A stretch of DNA of 64,000 nucleotides from Ignavibacteria bacterium (GCA_016716125.1 JADJWZ010000026.1:1-64000); one strand, 5' to 3'. Shown: positions 9,643 through 19,407, counted from the stretch's first letter. Translations and numbers: made by a program. Notes: generated by a model not told the origin, from the letters alone.

Positions 9643-10461
9643 TTGAAAATTAAAATATTTATATTGTTTGCAACATTATTTATTAATGCTGAAGGAATTT
9701 TCTCTCAGAAAATACCTTCACTGGAAATCAATTTCGGATTAAGCATGCCCGGCTCGGATATGAGCGGGGAATTTATTACAATTTCTGATTCAGGATATTA
9801 TAACATCAGCGAGGATTATGTAAAAAATAATTACGGGAATTCTACCGGTGTAAGCATTACAGGAAATATTATATTTCCGTTGGATCAAAAAAGATTACTG
9901 AATTTTATTTTTTCAGGTGAATATACTTTCATGAATGCTTTCAAACAAAGTATACTGGGAATTACCAGACAGAATAATGTGGTAGTGCCTGCAACATATG
10001 ATAATTCATTTTCAGGAACTACAGTGGGGCTTGGATTCGGAACTAATCCTTCGCTGGGAAAAGATTTTTCAGTTTATGCAAATTCGCAAATGACATTAAA
10101 TTTTTTAAGTATGTCATTTACAAAGAATGATATATTCAGAACATACTTTTCTGATTCATTCAGAATGGGAGTTAAGGCGGGAGCAGGATTGACGTATAAA
10201 TTAAATGAAGAATATTCACTGATATTAGGCGGAAGTTATCATCTCAGCAATCTGTTGTTTAAGAATGTAAGCAGCGGATACAGTGACCGTCTCGAAAGCG
10301 ATGTAGATAATCTTTCTATTAATGATGATGAAGGTAGTTTTTATACTAACCTGTCGGATCCGTCAAAAGGCTTTCAGGAAGTGGAGGGTAAGAAAAAAAA
10401 TATTGACTTCTGGAATATAAATATCGGGATTAGTATTTTATTGGGAAAATCCAAAAAATAA
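9643..10461 (+). CDS. Outer-membrane beta-barrel-like protein, paralogue 2
   Basis: The 272-residue product starts with TTG one base after the preceding stop, so the genes are translationally close. The signal peptide is KIKIFILFATLFINAEGIFSQ. The body is made of amphipathic strands and shares with its upstream neighbour the N-terminal LEINFGLSMPGSDMSGEF-type segment, the FRMGVKAGAGLTYKLN strand, the LSINDDEGSFYTN motif and the last strand WNINIGISILLG. The pair probably forms small barrels of unknown function in the outer membrane. A candidate promoter for the next gene follows directly. Confidence 0.7.
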   Translation: MKIKIFILFATLFINAEGIFSQKIPSLEINFGLSMPGSDMSGEFITISDSGYYNISEDYVKNNYGNSTGVSITGNIIFPLDQKRLLNFIFSGEYTFMNAFKQSILGITRQNNVVVPATYDNSFSGTTVGLGFGTNPSLGKDFSVYANSQMTLNFLSMSFTKNDIFRTYFSDSFRMGVKAGAGLTYKLNEEYSLILGGSYHLSNLLFKNVSSGYSDRLESDVDNLSINDDEGSFYTNLSDPSKGFQEVEGKKKNIDFWNINIGISILLGKSKK

Positions 10462-10465
10462 TTAT

Positions 10466-10473
10466 TATATTTG
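10466..10473 (+). promoter_or_regulatory. Candidate -10 element of the cytochrome c gene
   Basis: TATATTTG matches TAnnTTTG exactly and lies 26 bases before the ATG at 10500. A TTG at 10441-10443 could serve as the -33 element with a 22-base gap. Confidence 0.4.
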
Positions 10474-10499
10474 TTAAATTTAAAAAATTAAAATAATTT

Positions 10500-11282
10500 A
10501 TGACATTAATGAATTTCAAATCTTTCCGTACTGTCTTTACAATTGCTGCTTCATCAGTCATTTTAATTTCAGGCTGCGGATCTGATGAAAAAGTACCTGA
10601 GACAAAAAACGATACACAAAAAAAAGATACAGTTTCCGAGACAGCTGAAACAAAGAGTTCACCGGGAAAAGATTTTTTCTATATGAAATCAAGTTCAAAC
10701 AATATTGCCTGCGCTGATTGTCACGGTGACGGTACAAATTCGGACAGACCTCTTACAAAATATTTTTCTGATATAAAAGGCGCTGATAAAAGAAAATCTA
10801 CATTTCTCGGAAAAATATCCGGTGAGGAAGTAAAGAAAACTGCAGGAGGCGCAACTCTTTGCTGGGAAGCATACATGAAAATGAAAACACCGATGACTCC
10901 TGAGCAGATCGAACTGCTTAACGGATATTATGCATCCCTGGGAACAGGTGATACACAGTCTGATATAACATATGAAACAATAGCTTTACCTCAAAAGGAT
11001 AAAGCAAAATTAAAGACTGAACAGGCAGAAATCCTAAAGCTTACAGGAGACCCGTTAAAAGGAGAGGTTTTATTTAAAGATGCATGCGTTACTTGTCATG
11101 GAGAAAATGCTTCAGTTAAAAAGGTGCCTTCGATACTGGAAGACTTTGAAGGAAATACGAAGTCAATAACATATAACGTAAGATTCGGAGACGGCGCAAT
11201 GCCTTTTTTTAAATTAAATTTGCTTTCAAATCAGGACATTGCCGATTTATCAGCACACATCCTCAAGATCAACGGGAAGTAA
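10500..11282 (+). CDS. Diheme c-type cytochrome lipoprotein
   Basis: The 260-residue product begins with a hydrophobic signal ending in the lipobox ILISGC (a second ATG at 10509 is possible), then a Lys/Thr/Asp-rich linker. Two CXXCH heme-attachment sites follow: CADCHG around residue 75 and CVTCHG around residue 200. The second domain has the usual C-terminal Met ligand region (GDGAMPFFKLNLLSNQDIADL), while the axial ligand of the first is unclear. It should be a membrane-anchored electron carrier in the periplasm. The convergent neighbour on the other strand is nuoL, so a respiratory role fits, but no terminal oxidase genes are nearby to name a partner. Confidence 0.82.
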   Translation: MTLMNFKSFRTVFTIAASSVILISGCGSDEKVPETKNDTQKKDTVSETAETKSSPGKDFFYMKSSSNNIACADCHGDGTNSDRPLTKYFSDIKGADKRKSTFLGKISGEEVKKTAGGATLCWEAYMKMKTPMTPEQIELLNGYYASLGTGDTQSDITYETIALPQKDKAKLKTEQAEILKLTGDPLKGEVLFKDACVTCHGENASVKKVPSILEDFEGNTKSITYNVRFGDGAMPFFKLNLLSNQDIADLSAHILKINGK

Positions 11283-11308
11283 ATATCAATAAGAATTTCA
11301 TTAAAAGA

Positions 11309-11340
11309 AAAAGGGATTATAAATTATTATAATCCCTTTT
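11309..11340. terminator. Bidirectional terminator between the cytochrome gene and nuoL
   Basis: AAAAGGGATTATA (11309-11321) pairs perfectly with TATAATCCCTTTT (11328-11340), with A-runs and T-runs on both sides. The two flanking genes converge on it, so it can stop transcription from either direction. Confidence 0.8.
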
Positions 11341-11360
11341 TTTATATCAAAAAAATCGGA

Positions 11361-13274
11361 TCAGACAATTAAAAGATAAAGCAGTATTAAAACGATTCCT
11401 GCAACGGAAATACCTGCATAATCCTGAATTACACCTGTCTGGATTCTTCTCCAGTCAAAGCTGATATTGGAAACATACCTTGCAATTCCGTTCACTGCGC
11501 CGTCAATAATTTTAACATCAAAAATATTCCAAAGGAATTTTTCGGAAGTTTTCTCAATAGGATTTACAATCACTTTATCATAAGCTTCATCTACATAGTA
11601 TTTATTTTCAAGAACCTTACTGAATCCTGCAGACTCTTCAAACTTTTCTTTATTGGAATATCGTTTTACCGCCAGTATAATTGCAACTACAGAAATTAGA
11701 ACTGAAACAGCTATAATTATCAGTTCAGCAGTTAAAGAATGTTCTCCATGTGGATGAAGTGTTTCAAGAACGACAATGGATTTAGCAAAAACCGGAGCAA
11801 GCCAGTCTTTGAGTAAATTTGGAAAACCATACAATCCGGGAAGTCCAATGAAGCCGCCAATAACTGATAAGACAGCAAGAATGATCAGGGGAATTGTCAT
11901 GGAAGAGGATGATTCATGCGGATGAATTTTCTTCTCATCGTATCTGGGCTTTCCATAAAAAGTAAGTGAAACTAATCTGAACATATAAAATGAAGTCATT
12001 GCTGCTCCTGCCAGAGCTAAGACAACAAATGGTATTCCGAATGCAATATATGTATCAAAAACAATAAGGTCTTTACTGAAGAATCCTGACAGGGGAGGAA
12101 TACCTGCTATTGCAAGAGACCCGATTAAAAAAGTATAATAAGTAATTTTCATTTTGGATTTAAGTCCCCCCATTTCCCTTATATCCTGTTCATGATGCAT
12201 TCCATGAATTACGGATCCGCTGCCTAAGAACAAAAGCCCTTTGAAAAAAGCATGAGTAATAAGATGGAATATGGCAACCCAGTATGCGCCAATACCAATA
12301 GCAATAAACATAAATCCAAGTTGTGAAACTGTCGAATAGGCGAGAACTTTTTTAATATCATATTGTCTTAAAGCGATTGTAGAGGCAAAGATCGCAGTCA
12401 GGAGACCAACTGCAAAAACTATCTGTGATGCTAATGGTGACATTGCATATAAAAGTGATGTTCTTGCAAGGAGATAGACTCCCGCAGTAACCATCGTAGC
12501 AGCGTGAATAAGGGCAGATACAGGCGTTGGTCCTGCCATTGCATCAGGTAGCCATACATATAAAGGAATTTGCGCAGACTTACCCGCAGCTCCCAGTAAT
12601 AAAAGCAGTGCAATCGAAAGCAGTAAAGTATCACCGATCTGATAACCTGCAAGACCGTCTATAAATTTTGATACCTCGAGTGTGTTGAAATTTGAAAAAA
12701 TAAAAAACATTGCAATCATAAACCCAAAATCACCGATCCTGTTTACAATAAAAGCTTTTTTCGCTGCATCACCTGTGAATTTTTGCTCATACCAGAAACC
12801 AATCAGAAAATATGAACACAGACCCACACCTTCCCATCCCAGAAATATTAAAAGAAAATTATCAGCTAAAACTAAATTCAGCATTGCAAATATGAATAGA
12901 TTCATATATGCGAAAAATTTTGCAAATGCCTTATCACCATGCATATAGCCAATTGAGTAAATATGTATAAGTGTACCAATACCTGTTACTACAAGTAACA
13001 TAGTAATGGACAGGGGATCAATGAGATATGAGACATTTACTGAAAAGTTTCCGGCTGTAATCCATTCATAATAAGTAATTAGAATGCTTCTGGATTCCGG
13101 TGCCAGGTTTAACAATTCCGTAAATTGTATTACGCCGATGATAAAAGGAATTAAGACTGCAAGTGTAGAGATAGTTCCTATTAATTTTTCATTCTTTATT
13201 CTGCTTCCGAACAAACCATTAATAAGAAATCCTGCGAGCGGCAGGATAGTAACGAGGTAGAATAAATCAGTCAT
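11361..13274 (-). CDS. nuoL: NADH-quinone oxidoreductase subunit L
   Basis: NuoL is the antiporter-like proton-pumping subunit at the distal end of the complex I membrane arm. The 637-residue sequence has about 14-16 membrane segments and the conserved cores GWEGVGLCSYFLIGFWY, PLYVWLPDAMAGPTPVSALIHAATMV (the discontinuous-helix Lys/His region) and the long C-terminal lateral-helix region after residue 500. The length is normal. nuoK lies 24 bases upstream on the same strand. nuoM and nuoN, which usually follow, are absent; instead a bidirectional terminator and a cytochrome gene come next. The complex I genes are therefore split between loci here. Confidence 0.95.
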   Translation of the reverse strand: MTDLFYLVTILPLAGFLINGLFGSRIKNEKLIGTISTLAVLIPFIIGVIQFTELLNLAPESRSILITYYEWITAGNFSVNVSYLIDPLSITMLLVVTGIGTLIHIYSIGYMHGDKAFAKFFAYMNLFIFAMLNLVLADNFLLIFLGWEGVGLCSYFLIGFWYEQKFTGDAAKKAFIVNRIGDFGFMIAMFFIFSNFNTLEVSKFIDGLAGYQIGDTLLLSIALLLLLGAAGKSAQIPLYVWLPDAMAGPTPVSALIHAATMVTAGVYLLARTSLLYAMSPLASQIVFAVGLLTAIFASTIALRQYDIKKVLAYSTVSQLGFMFIAIGIGAYWVAIFHLITHAFFKGLLFLGSGSVIHGMHHEQDIREMGGLKSKMKITYYTFLIGSLAIAGIPPLSGFFSKDLIVFDTYIAFGIPFVVLALAGAAMTSFYMFRLVSLTFYGKPRYDEKKIHPHESSSSMTIPLIILAVLSVIGGFIGLPGLYGFPNLLKDWLAPVFAKSIVVLETLHPHGEHSLTAELIIIAVSVLISVVAIILAVKRYSNKEKFEESAGFSKVLENKYYVDEAYDKVIVNPIEKTSEKFLWNIFDVKIIDGAVNGIARYVSNISFDWRRIQTGVIQDYAGISVAGIVLILLYLLIV

Positions 13275-13298
13275 TTAAACGGATTTGATTTAAAGTAT

Positions 13299-13601
13299 TT
13301 ACCATTTAAGAATATTGATCTCATCAATATTCAGAGATTCTTTATTACGGAACATTGATATTATTATTGCAAGTCCGATAGCAGCTTCTGCAGCAGCTAC
13401 AGTCATCACAATAAACACAAATATTTGTCCGTTTATATTTCCTAAAAATGAAGAAAAAGCTACAAGAGTAAGGTTAATTGAATTTAACATTAACTCAATA
13501 CACATAAAAATTATAATAGCGTTTCTTCTGACTAAAACTCCAATAACTCCAATGCTGAATAATACAGCACTGACTAATAAGTAATAATTTATTTCAATCA
13601 T
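13299..13601 (-). CDS. nuoK: NADH-quinone oxidoreductase subunit K
   Basis: The 100-residue three-helix subunit starts at the ATG complementary to 13599-13601; an in-frame ATG at 13640 would add 13 residues not seen in the family. It has the conserved RNAIIIFMCIELMLNSINL segment, with the buried membrane Glu essential for proton transfer, and the AAAEAAIGLAI segment with the second Glu. It precedes nuoL by 24 bases. nuoJ, normally just upstream, is missing: the next 190 bases are AT-rich non-coding DNA. Confidence 0.94.
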   Translation of the reverse strand: MIEINYYLLVSAVLFSIGVIGVLVRRNAIIIFMCIELMLNSINLTLVAFSSFLGNINGQIFVFIVMTVAAAEAAIGLAIIISMFRNKESLNIDEINILKW

Positions 13602-13788
13602 AGGATGCAAATTAATTAATATAATTTTTAAAAAAAACATACTTTATTTCACTTTTGGAATAAATATTCCGCGATATAACAAAAATCGGAAGGGGAGAAA
13701 TACCATAGTAATATCTGTGTCAGCAACTTATTAATATCAACATTACTTTACATAATATATATTATACAACATTCATATCAATTGTTAA

Positions 13789-14400
13789 TTACTTTTTAAC
13801 AATTGTCTTTAATAATTTCTGAGCTTTTTTAATATTCATTTTGCCTGCTGTTTCAGTCAGCTCTTCTAAAATCCTTTTTACAAATATTGGATCACATCCG
13901 AGATTTAAACAACCTCTTAAATGAGAATGTAATTGATTTTCATAATACCTTGTACAAAGTACTGATATGTTTATAAATTCACGTTCTAACAGATTTAAGC
14001 CTTTTCTTCCCATAACTTTTCCATATCCGTCAGTGATCATCCAATTCTTTAAATCCGGGCTAAGTTTCGTTATATTTGATAATAACTTTTTAAAGTTATT
14101 TTTATAAATTAATTTACAGTTATGATTTCCCAATACTTTGAATAAACCAGTGTCATAATTCTGAATTTTAGGCATAAAATAAGTGAAATGATTTGAAAAT
14201 ATCTTCAGAGATTCTATGGCTGCCGGAAATCCGCAGAATAGATGGGATTGTAAAATAGCTTCATATATTTTTCCGGGTTCGACTTTTAACTTTTTAGCAT
14301 TTTGAATGATTTTCTCAGCGCCATTTAAATTATCTAAAGCGATATATGATGCCAGTTTACTCATTAATATTACTTCCGTAACTGAATAATTAAATTTCAT
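13789..14400 (-). CDS. Carboxymuconolactone decarboxylase-like (CMD/AhpD fold) protein
   Basis: The 203-residue protein carries a CMD-like domain in its second half: YGKVMGRKGLNLLEREFINIS, then LHSHLRGCLNLGCDPIFVKRILEEL. An N-terminal helical part has the related LQSHLFCGFPAAIESL motif. The AhpD CXXC redox pair is absent, so peroxidase activity is unlikely. The exact substrate is unknown. The proposed ATG lies only 4 bases from the TTG of the divergent LptF/G gene; a second Met at residue 13 would leave more room for promoters. The region between it and nuoK is non-coding. Confidence 0.7.
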   Translation of the reverse strand: MKFNYSVTEVILMSKLASYIALDNLNGAEKIIQNAKKLKVEPGKIYEAILQSHLFCGFPAAIESLKIFSNHFTYFMPKIQNYDTGLFKVLGNHNCKLIYKNNFKKLLSNITKLSPDLKNWMITDGYGKVMGRKGLNLLEREFINISVLCTRYYENQLHSHLRGCLNLGCDPIFVKRILEELTETAGKMNIKKAQKLLKTIVKK

Positions 14401-14404
14401 ATAA

Positions 14405-15484
14405 TTGAAAATACTTGATTATTATATACTAAAACATTTTATCAGAAATTTATTTTTTGGTCTGATATGTTTTATCTTAATTTTTATATTAGTTGATCTT
14501 TTTGAAAATGTCGATAAGTTTATAGATAAAAATGTAAGTAATTCTGTTATAGTACAGTATTATATATACTTTATACCTGAAATATTAAAGCTTATTACAC
14601 CTGTCAGCATGCTGCTGGCTACTTTATTTACATTCAGCAGATTCAATAATTATTCTGAAATGACAGCTGTAAACTCAGCCGGTATCAGCATCTATAGATT
14701 TTCTTTACCTCTGATAATATTCGGATTTCTGATCACACTTTTTTCTCTTTACTTTAACGGATGGCTTGTTCCTAAATTTAATTCAGAAAAATTAAAAATT
14801 GAAAGAACTTATCTCGGTAAAAATGTTATACCCGGCGTTATCTCAAATTTAAATTTTCAGGACAGCGAAAATAAAATTTTTGCATTAGGAAATTATAACG
14901 AATCTGAGAAGTCAGCCTATAACGTAACGTTAAATATATTTGATAAAACAGAACAGTCTCAGTTATTATCCAGATATGATGTAAAAATAATGAAATGGGA
15001 TTCAATAAAAAATGAATGGAAACTTATCGGAGTTTTGGAAAGAAAATTCGATACTTCGAATACGGAAATATTAAATACAATAGACACAGTATATTCAAAT
15101 GAAATTTCCGAAATCGGAAAAATTAACTTCTCCCCTTCCAGCCTGATAAAGAGTCAGTTAAAAGCAGATGAGCTGCTTCTTGAAGACCTGAGAGAACATA
15201 TCAGAACGCTTGAATCCGGCGGTCAGATTGTTAACAGGGAAAAAGTAGATTATTATTCTAAAATCTCATTCCCCTTTTCCAATATAATTGTAATTTTATT
15301 CGGAATCTCCATCAGCACAAACAAGCGCAAAAGCGGTACTGCAGTTCAGTTTGGAGTAAGTATTTTAATCACGTTCATTTATCTCGGATTTCTTAAAGTC
15401 TCACAAACTTTCGGCTACAGCGGAGATATAAATCCGGTTTTGACTGCCTGGCTGGCAAATATTCTTTTTTTATTCTGGCAATAG
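14405..15484 (+). CDS. LptF/LptG family lipopolysaccharide export permease
   Basis: The 359-residue product is a YjgP/YjgQ-type permease of the LptBFGC system, which extracts lipopolysaccharide from the inner membrane. The N-terminus ILDYYILKHFIRNLFFGLICF is characteristic. Three membrane segments come first, with the LLATLFTFSRFNNYSEMTAVNSAG coupling helix that contacts LptB. A periplasmic jellyroll region follows (about 130-270), then three C-terminal helices including FPFSNIIVILFGIS. The start is TTG. No second permease is adjacent, so whether it is the F or G partner cannot be told. It is divergent from the CMD-like gene with almost no spacer. Confidence 0.87.
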   Translation: MKILDYYILKHFIRNLFFGLICFILIFILVDLFENVDKFIDKNVSNSVIVQYYIYFIPEILKLITPVSMLLATLFTFSRFNNYSEMTAVNSAGISIYRFSLPLIIFGFLITLFSLYFNGWLVPKFNSEKLKIERTYLGKNVIPGVISNLNFQDSENKIFALGNYNESEKSAYNVTLNIFDKTEQSQLLSRYDVKIMKWDSIKNEWKLIGVLERKFDTSNTEILNTIDTVYSNEISEIGKINFSPSSLIKSQLKADELLLEDLREHIRTLESGGQIVNREKVDYYSKISFPFSNIIVILFGISISTNKRKSGTAVQFGVSILITFIYLGFLKVSQTFGYSGDINPVLTAWLANILFLFWQ

Positions 15485-15519
15485 TAAATCTAATAAAAAT
15501 GAATTACCTAAAATAAAAT

Positions 15520-15867
15520 TTAGTTAATCTTTTCATCTTTAGGCGGTACGGGTAATTGAAATCCCAATCCCTGATTATTTGCATCCTGATGAGCAATTAT
15601 TTCACCAAAATCATTTTCATATCTATTCATATTTTCTTTAAGCGCATTATAAAATAATTTTGTATGCTGAGGAGTCATAATAATTCTCGAATGAACTTTT
15701 GCTTTTGGAACTCCCGGAAAGATTCTGGTGAAATCAATTATGAATTCAGCAGGAGAATGTGAGATTATCGCCAGATTGGAATAAATTCCTTCCGCTTCTT
15801 TTTCACCTAATTCAATATTGATCTGTTGCGGTTGATTTTTTGGATCCTTGCTATTTTTATTTTCCAT
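15520..15867 (-). CDS. DUF3467 domain-containing protein
   Basis: The 115-residue protein has the DUF3467 core: EAEGIYSNLAIISHSPAEFI, FTRIFPGVPKAKVHSRIIMTP, and QHTKLFYNALKENM. The family is widespread in Bacteroidota and other phyla and has no assigned function. The Asn/Gln/Lys-rich ends look disordered. It converges with the LptF/G gene and is followed upstream by about 200 bases of AT-rich DNA with nothing else recognisable. Confidence 0.85.
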   Translation of the reverse strand: MENKNSKDPKNQPQQINIELGEKEAEGIYSNLAIISHSPAEFIIDFTRIFPGVPKAKVHSRIIMTPQHTKLFYNALKENMNRYENDFGEIIAHQDANNQGLGFQLPVPPKDEKIN

Positions 15868-16071
15868 TATGTATTAGTATTTTTTTCAATGTAACATATA
15901 TTTAAAATATATTTTTAAATCATTAATATCAAACTAATATATTTTGAATTGTCGGGCAAATGATAGAAAGCTATTAATTTCAGATAAAATTGATTTGTAA
16001 TGCAATATTATATTCTTGAATAAGGAATTCATTATAATTAATTTGATTTTTCTTAAATTATTAATACATAA

Positions 16072-16991
16072 ATGAGTTTACTTGTAATAGGATCTCTTGC
16101 ATTGGATACAATTGAAACACCATTTGGAAAAGCTGAGAGAACACTGGGAGGTTCTGCTACTTTTATTTCAACTTCAGCCAGTTATTTTACTAGTCCGGTT
16201 AGACTGGTAGGAATTGTAGGTTATGATTTCCCTAAAGAAGAAGTTGAATTTCTTAAATCAAAAAACATTGATGTATCAGGTCTTGAAATATCTGAAACTC
16301 AAAAGACTTTTCACTGGCACGGGAAATATGACTTTGATCTTAATACAAGGGAATCTATTGTAACTGAACTGAATGCATTTGAGACTTTTGATCCGGTAAT
16401 ATCGGAAAAGTTTCGTGACAGCGAATATGTTTGCCTTGGAAATCTTCACCCTGCTCTTCAGAAAAAAGTTATTGCTCAGATTACAAAACCAAAACTGGTA
16501 ATGTGTGATACTATGAATTTCTGGATAGAAGGCGCTTTAATGATTTGCTTGAAATCCTTAAACATGTCAATCTTCTTGTAATAAATGACAGTGAAGCAAG
16601 GGAGCTGACAAAAGAATTTAATCTGGTTATTGCTGCCAGAAAAATTATGAAAATGGGACCGCAGATTCTTATCATAAAAAAAGGTGAACACGGAGCTCTG
16701 CTTTTTACAAGCGATTCAATATTCTCAGCTCCGGCATATCCTCTAGAAGAAGTTTTTGATCCTACCGGAGCCGGTGATACTTTTGCCGGAGGCTTAATGG
16801 GATGGATTGCCAAAACAAAAGATCTTAGCACTGACAATTTAAAACTTGCTGTGATTTACGGAAGCACTATGGCTTCTCTTGCAGTTGAGAAATTTTCACT
16901 CGACGGAATAAGGCACCTTTCAAATGAACAGATTATGAATAGATTTTCTGAATTTAAGAAACTAACCTTTTTTAAGGAAGAGAGCTTGTAA
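16072..16991 (+). CDS. PfkB-family sugar/nucleoside kinase, frameshifted
   Basis: This ribokinase-fold enzyme phosphorylates a sugar or nucleoside with ATP. The first frame holds the N-terminal Rossmann part (LVIGSLALDTIETPFGK, then GGSATFISTSASYF). The second frame from about 16536 resumes as RFNDLLEILKHVNLLVIND and holds the PfkB signature DPTGAGDTFAGG with the catalytic Asp. The break near 16530-16540 needs a one-base correction, after which the protein is about 306 residues, normal for the family. The substrate is not evident; the short first strand and lack of a lid motif resemble adenosine- or ribokinase-like members. It is followed 39 bases later by recO. Confidence 0.82.
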
Positions 16992-17030
16992 ATTAACTGA
17001 AACACCTTTTTAACTATTAACGTAATCATC

Positions 17031-17738
17031 TTGTCTATTATAAAAACAGACGCATTAGTTTTAAAATCAATTAAGTATGGTGACTCAAGTAAAATTGTAT
17101 CTCTGTATTCAAAAGAACTTGGTAAGATGAAGGTAATTATAAAAAGCGCAAGAAATTATAAATCGGGTATGTCCGGAAAGTTTGAATCATTAAATTATCT
17201 AACAGTAATATTGTATTACAAGAAAAGCAGGGACTTACAAAACATTTATAAAGCTGAATTTATCAGGTCTTTTGGAAATATAGTTAAAGAATTCAGCAAA
17301 CTTCGCGCAGCTTACAAAATAATTGAAATTCTGAATAAATCACTTCCTGATTTGGATCCGAATCCGGTTTTGTATGATATTGTTCTGAATTTTTTTACAA
17401 AACTTAATCTTAATGAAGGCGATAGTGAAATTTTATTATTGAATTTTCAAATTGAATTTTTAAAATTATCAGGATTATTTCCTGAATTTAATATTGAAAA
17501 AGGAAATATTGAAACTTTAAAAAACATAACTGAATTTAACCTTAACAATGAAGAAATTGATTTTCTGATGAAATTATGCGGAACTGAATTTTCAGTTGAA
17601 AGTTTGAGAGCAGACAGAAAGAAATTTGATTTAGATTATATATCAGACAGATTCAGCAGCTATATTGTAAATAATAATTCAACACCTATATTCTTTAAGT
17701 CAGATAAAGTTTTCAAAGAGTTGAGAAATGGATTTTAA
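17031..17738 (+). CDS. recO: DNA repair protein RecO
   Basis: RecO helps load RecA on SSB-coated single-stranded DNA in the RecFOR pathway. The N-terminal OB fold is clear: KTDALVLKSIKYGDSSKIVSLYS, then LGKMKVIIKSARNYKSG. A helical C-terminal domain follows. The protein is 235 residues, a little short, and lacks the Cys pairs of zinc-binding RecO proteins. The start is TTG at the conserved N-terminus. It lies between the PfkB gene and htrA, which has its own strong ribosome-binding site. Confidence 0.87.
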   Translation: MSIIKTDALVLKSIKYGDSSKIVSLYSKELGKMKVIIKSARNYKSGMSGKFESLNYLTVILYYKKSRDLQNIYKAEFIRSFGNIVKEFSKLRAAYKIIEILNKSLPDLDPNPVLYDIVLNFFTKLNLNEGDSEILLLNFQIEFLKLSGLFPEFNIEKGNIETLKNITEFNLNNEEIDFLMKLCGTEFSVESLRADRKKFDLDYISDRFSSYIVNNNSTPIFFKSDKVFKELRNGF

Positions 17739-17788
17739 ACAAATTTACATATCTTAATAAGTTTATTTTATAAAGTAGTTATTTAAAA

Positions 17789-17795
17789 AAGGAGA
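17789..17795 (+). promoter_or_regulatory. Strong Shine-Dalgarno of htrA
   Basis: AAGGAGA ends 7 bases before the ATG at 17803. Most genes in the window lack such a motif, so this one marks unusually strong translation initiation. Confidence 0.6.
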
Positions 17796-17802
17796 TTAAA
17801 AA

Positions 17803-19311
17803 ATGTCAAAAAAATCAATAATTTTTGCCGGATTGCTGCTGGTAATTGCCTTATCTTTCGGCGGATTACTTATAGCAAATTTTGGTAATGTTAAACAAAT
17901 AATTGCAAGTTCTCAGATAGAATATAAAACTACCCCCCCTATTCCGAATGTTAGCCAGGAAATTAAAAACCTAAATGAAGCATTTGTAGAAATAGCAAAA
18001 TCTGTAACTCCCGCAGTTGCATATATTGAAGTTACGACAAGCAGTTCCGAAGGAGAACAGCAAAATCCGGGATTTCAAATGCCGTTTGATTTTGGTCCTG
18101 ACTTCAAAATGCCTGAGAATGGTCCTTCAAGAGGCAGCGGATCGGGAATAATTATCAGTAATGACGGATATATAATTACAAATAATCACGTAATTAAAAA
18201 TGCAACCGACAATGGAATTAAAGTTAAACTTACTGATAAAAGAGAATTTAATGCAAAGCTTATCGGTGTCGATCCTAATACAGATGTTGCAGTTATAAAA
18301 ATTGAAGCTTCAGATCTTATGGTCGCATCCATTGGAAATTCTGATGATGTACAGGTAGGTCAATGGGTTGTAGCAATTGGAAATCCACTTGGACTTAACA
18401 GCACTGTGACAGCAGGAATTGTTTCAGCACTGGGAAGAAACATACAGATGGGTGGAGACAGTTATGCAATCAATAATTTCATTCAGACCGACGCTGCAAT
18501 AAATCCGGGTAACAGTGGTGGTGCATTAGTAGATATAAACGGTTCTGTTATAGGTGTAAACACCGCAATAAAAACTACCAACGGATATTATCAGGGATAT
18601 GGTTTTGCAATTCCAATAAATTTAGCTAAAACAGTTGCAACTGAACTTATCAAAAGCGGTAAGATCTCACGAGGATACATTGGAGTTTCAATAAAAGACG
18701 TGGATATAAAAGAAGCTAAAGGACTTGGTCTGGACAAAGCAAAAGGCGTATTAGTTCAGGATGTTTTAGCCGGAGGTGCCGGAGATGATGCAGGTCTAAA
18801 AGTCGGTGATATTATTTTATCTGTGAACAGTAAAGAAGTAAATGCGGCAAATGAATTACAGACTATAATCGGATCGCAAAGACCCGGAGATGTTGTAGAT
18901 CTGAAAATATTCAGAGATGGAAATGAGATCGATAAAAAAGTAACTCTTAAGCCAAGATCAGAATCAAGTAATCAAACCGCTCAAAATACTACACCGAAAA
19001 ACGAAAATTCAAATTTAAATTCAAAAAGTTTTGAATCTATTGGTTTAACTGTTACGGATTTAAACAGTAATTTAAAAAGTAAATTTTCTGTAGATAATGG
19101 TGTCTATATTCAATCAGTAAAGCGATTTTCGGAAGCATTTGACAGAGGACTTCGTGAAGGATTGGTAATAATAGAAGCAGATAAACAGGAAATTGAAGAT
19201 ATTTCTCAATTTAACAGTATCCTTGAGGATAAATCAAAAGGCGATATTATTGTTTTTAAAGTTAAAACTCAGGATGGTTTGGTAAGACTTATTGCGGTAG
19301 AAGTAGAATAA
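17803..19311 (+). CDS. htrA: Do-like periplasmic serine protease (HtrA/DegP family)
   Basis: HtrA proteases degrade or refold damaged envelope proteins. A signal anchor (residues 5-26) is followed by a trypsin-like domain with the triad His129 (ITNNHV), Asp161 (NTDVAVIK) and Ser238 (NPGNSGGAL). Two PDZ domains lie at about 285-380 and 410-500; the first carries RGYIGVSIKDV and the second is shorter and divergent, joined by a Ser/Asn/Thr-rich linker. Length (502) is typical. A hairpin follows the stop. The strong ribosome-binding site suggests high expression. Confidence 0.93.
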   Translation: MSKKSIIFAGLLLVIALSFGGLLIANFGNVKQIIASSQIEYKTTPPIPNVSQEIKNLNEAFVEIAKSVTPAVAYIEVTTSSSEGEQQNPGFQMPFDFGPDFKMPENGPSRGSGSGIIISNDGYIITNNHVIKNATDNGIKVKLTDKREFNAKLIGVDPNTDVAVIKIEASDLMVASIGNSDDVQVGQWVVAIGNPLGLNSTVTAGIVSALGRNIQMGGDSYAINNFIQTDAAINPGNSGGALVDINGSVIGVNTAIKTTNGYYQGYGFAIPINLAKTVATELIKSGKISRGYIGVSIKDVDIKEAKGLGLDKAKGVLVQDVLAGGAGDDAGLKVGDIILSVNSKEVNAANELQTIIGSQRPGDVVDLKIFRDGNEIDKKVTLKPRSESSNQTAQNTTPKNENSNLNSKSFESIGLTVTDLNSNLKSKFSVDNGVYIQSVKRFSEAFDRGLREGLVIIEADKQEIEDISQFNSILEDKSKGDIIVFKVKTQDGLVRLIAVEVE

Positions 19312-19321
19312 TTAAATAAGT

Positions 19322-19350
19322 AAGTTCCGGAATAATTAATTCCGGAACTT
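19322..19350 (+). terminator. Hairpin after htrA
   Basis: AAGTTCCGGAAT (19322-19333) pairs perfectly with ATTCCGGAACTT (19339-19350) around a 5-base loop. The tail is only moderately T-rich, so it may be an imperfect intrinsic terminator. Confidence 0.55.
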
Positions 19351-19407
19351 ATTAATATTTTTCAAGTAAAACTATTATCTTACATTGATTCTTTATTTTA
19401 ATTTATT

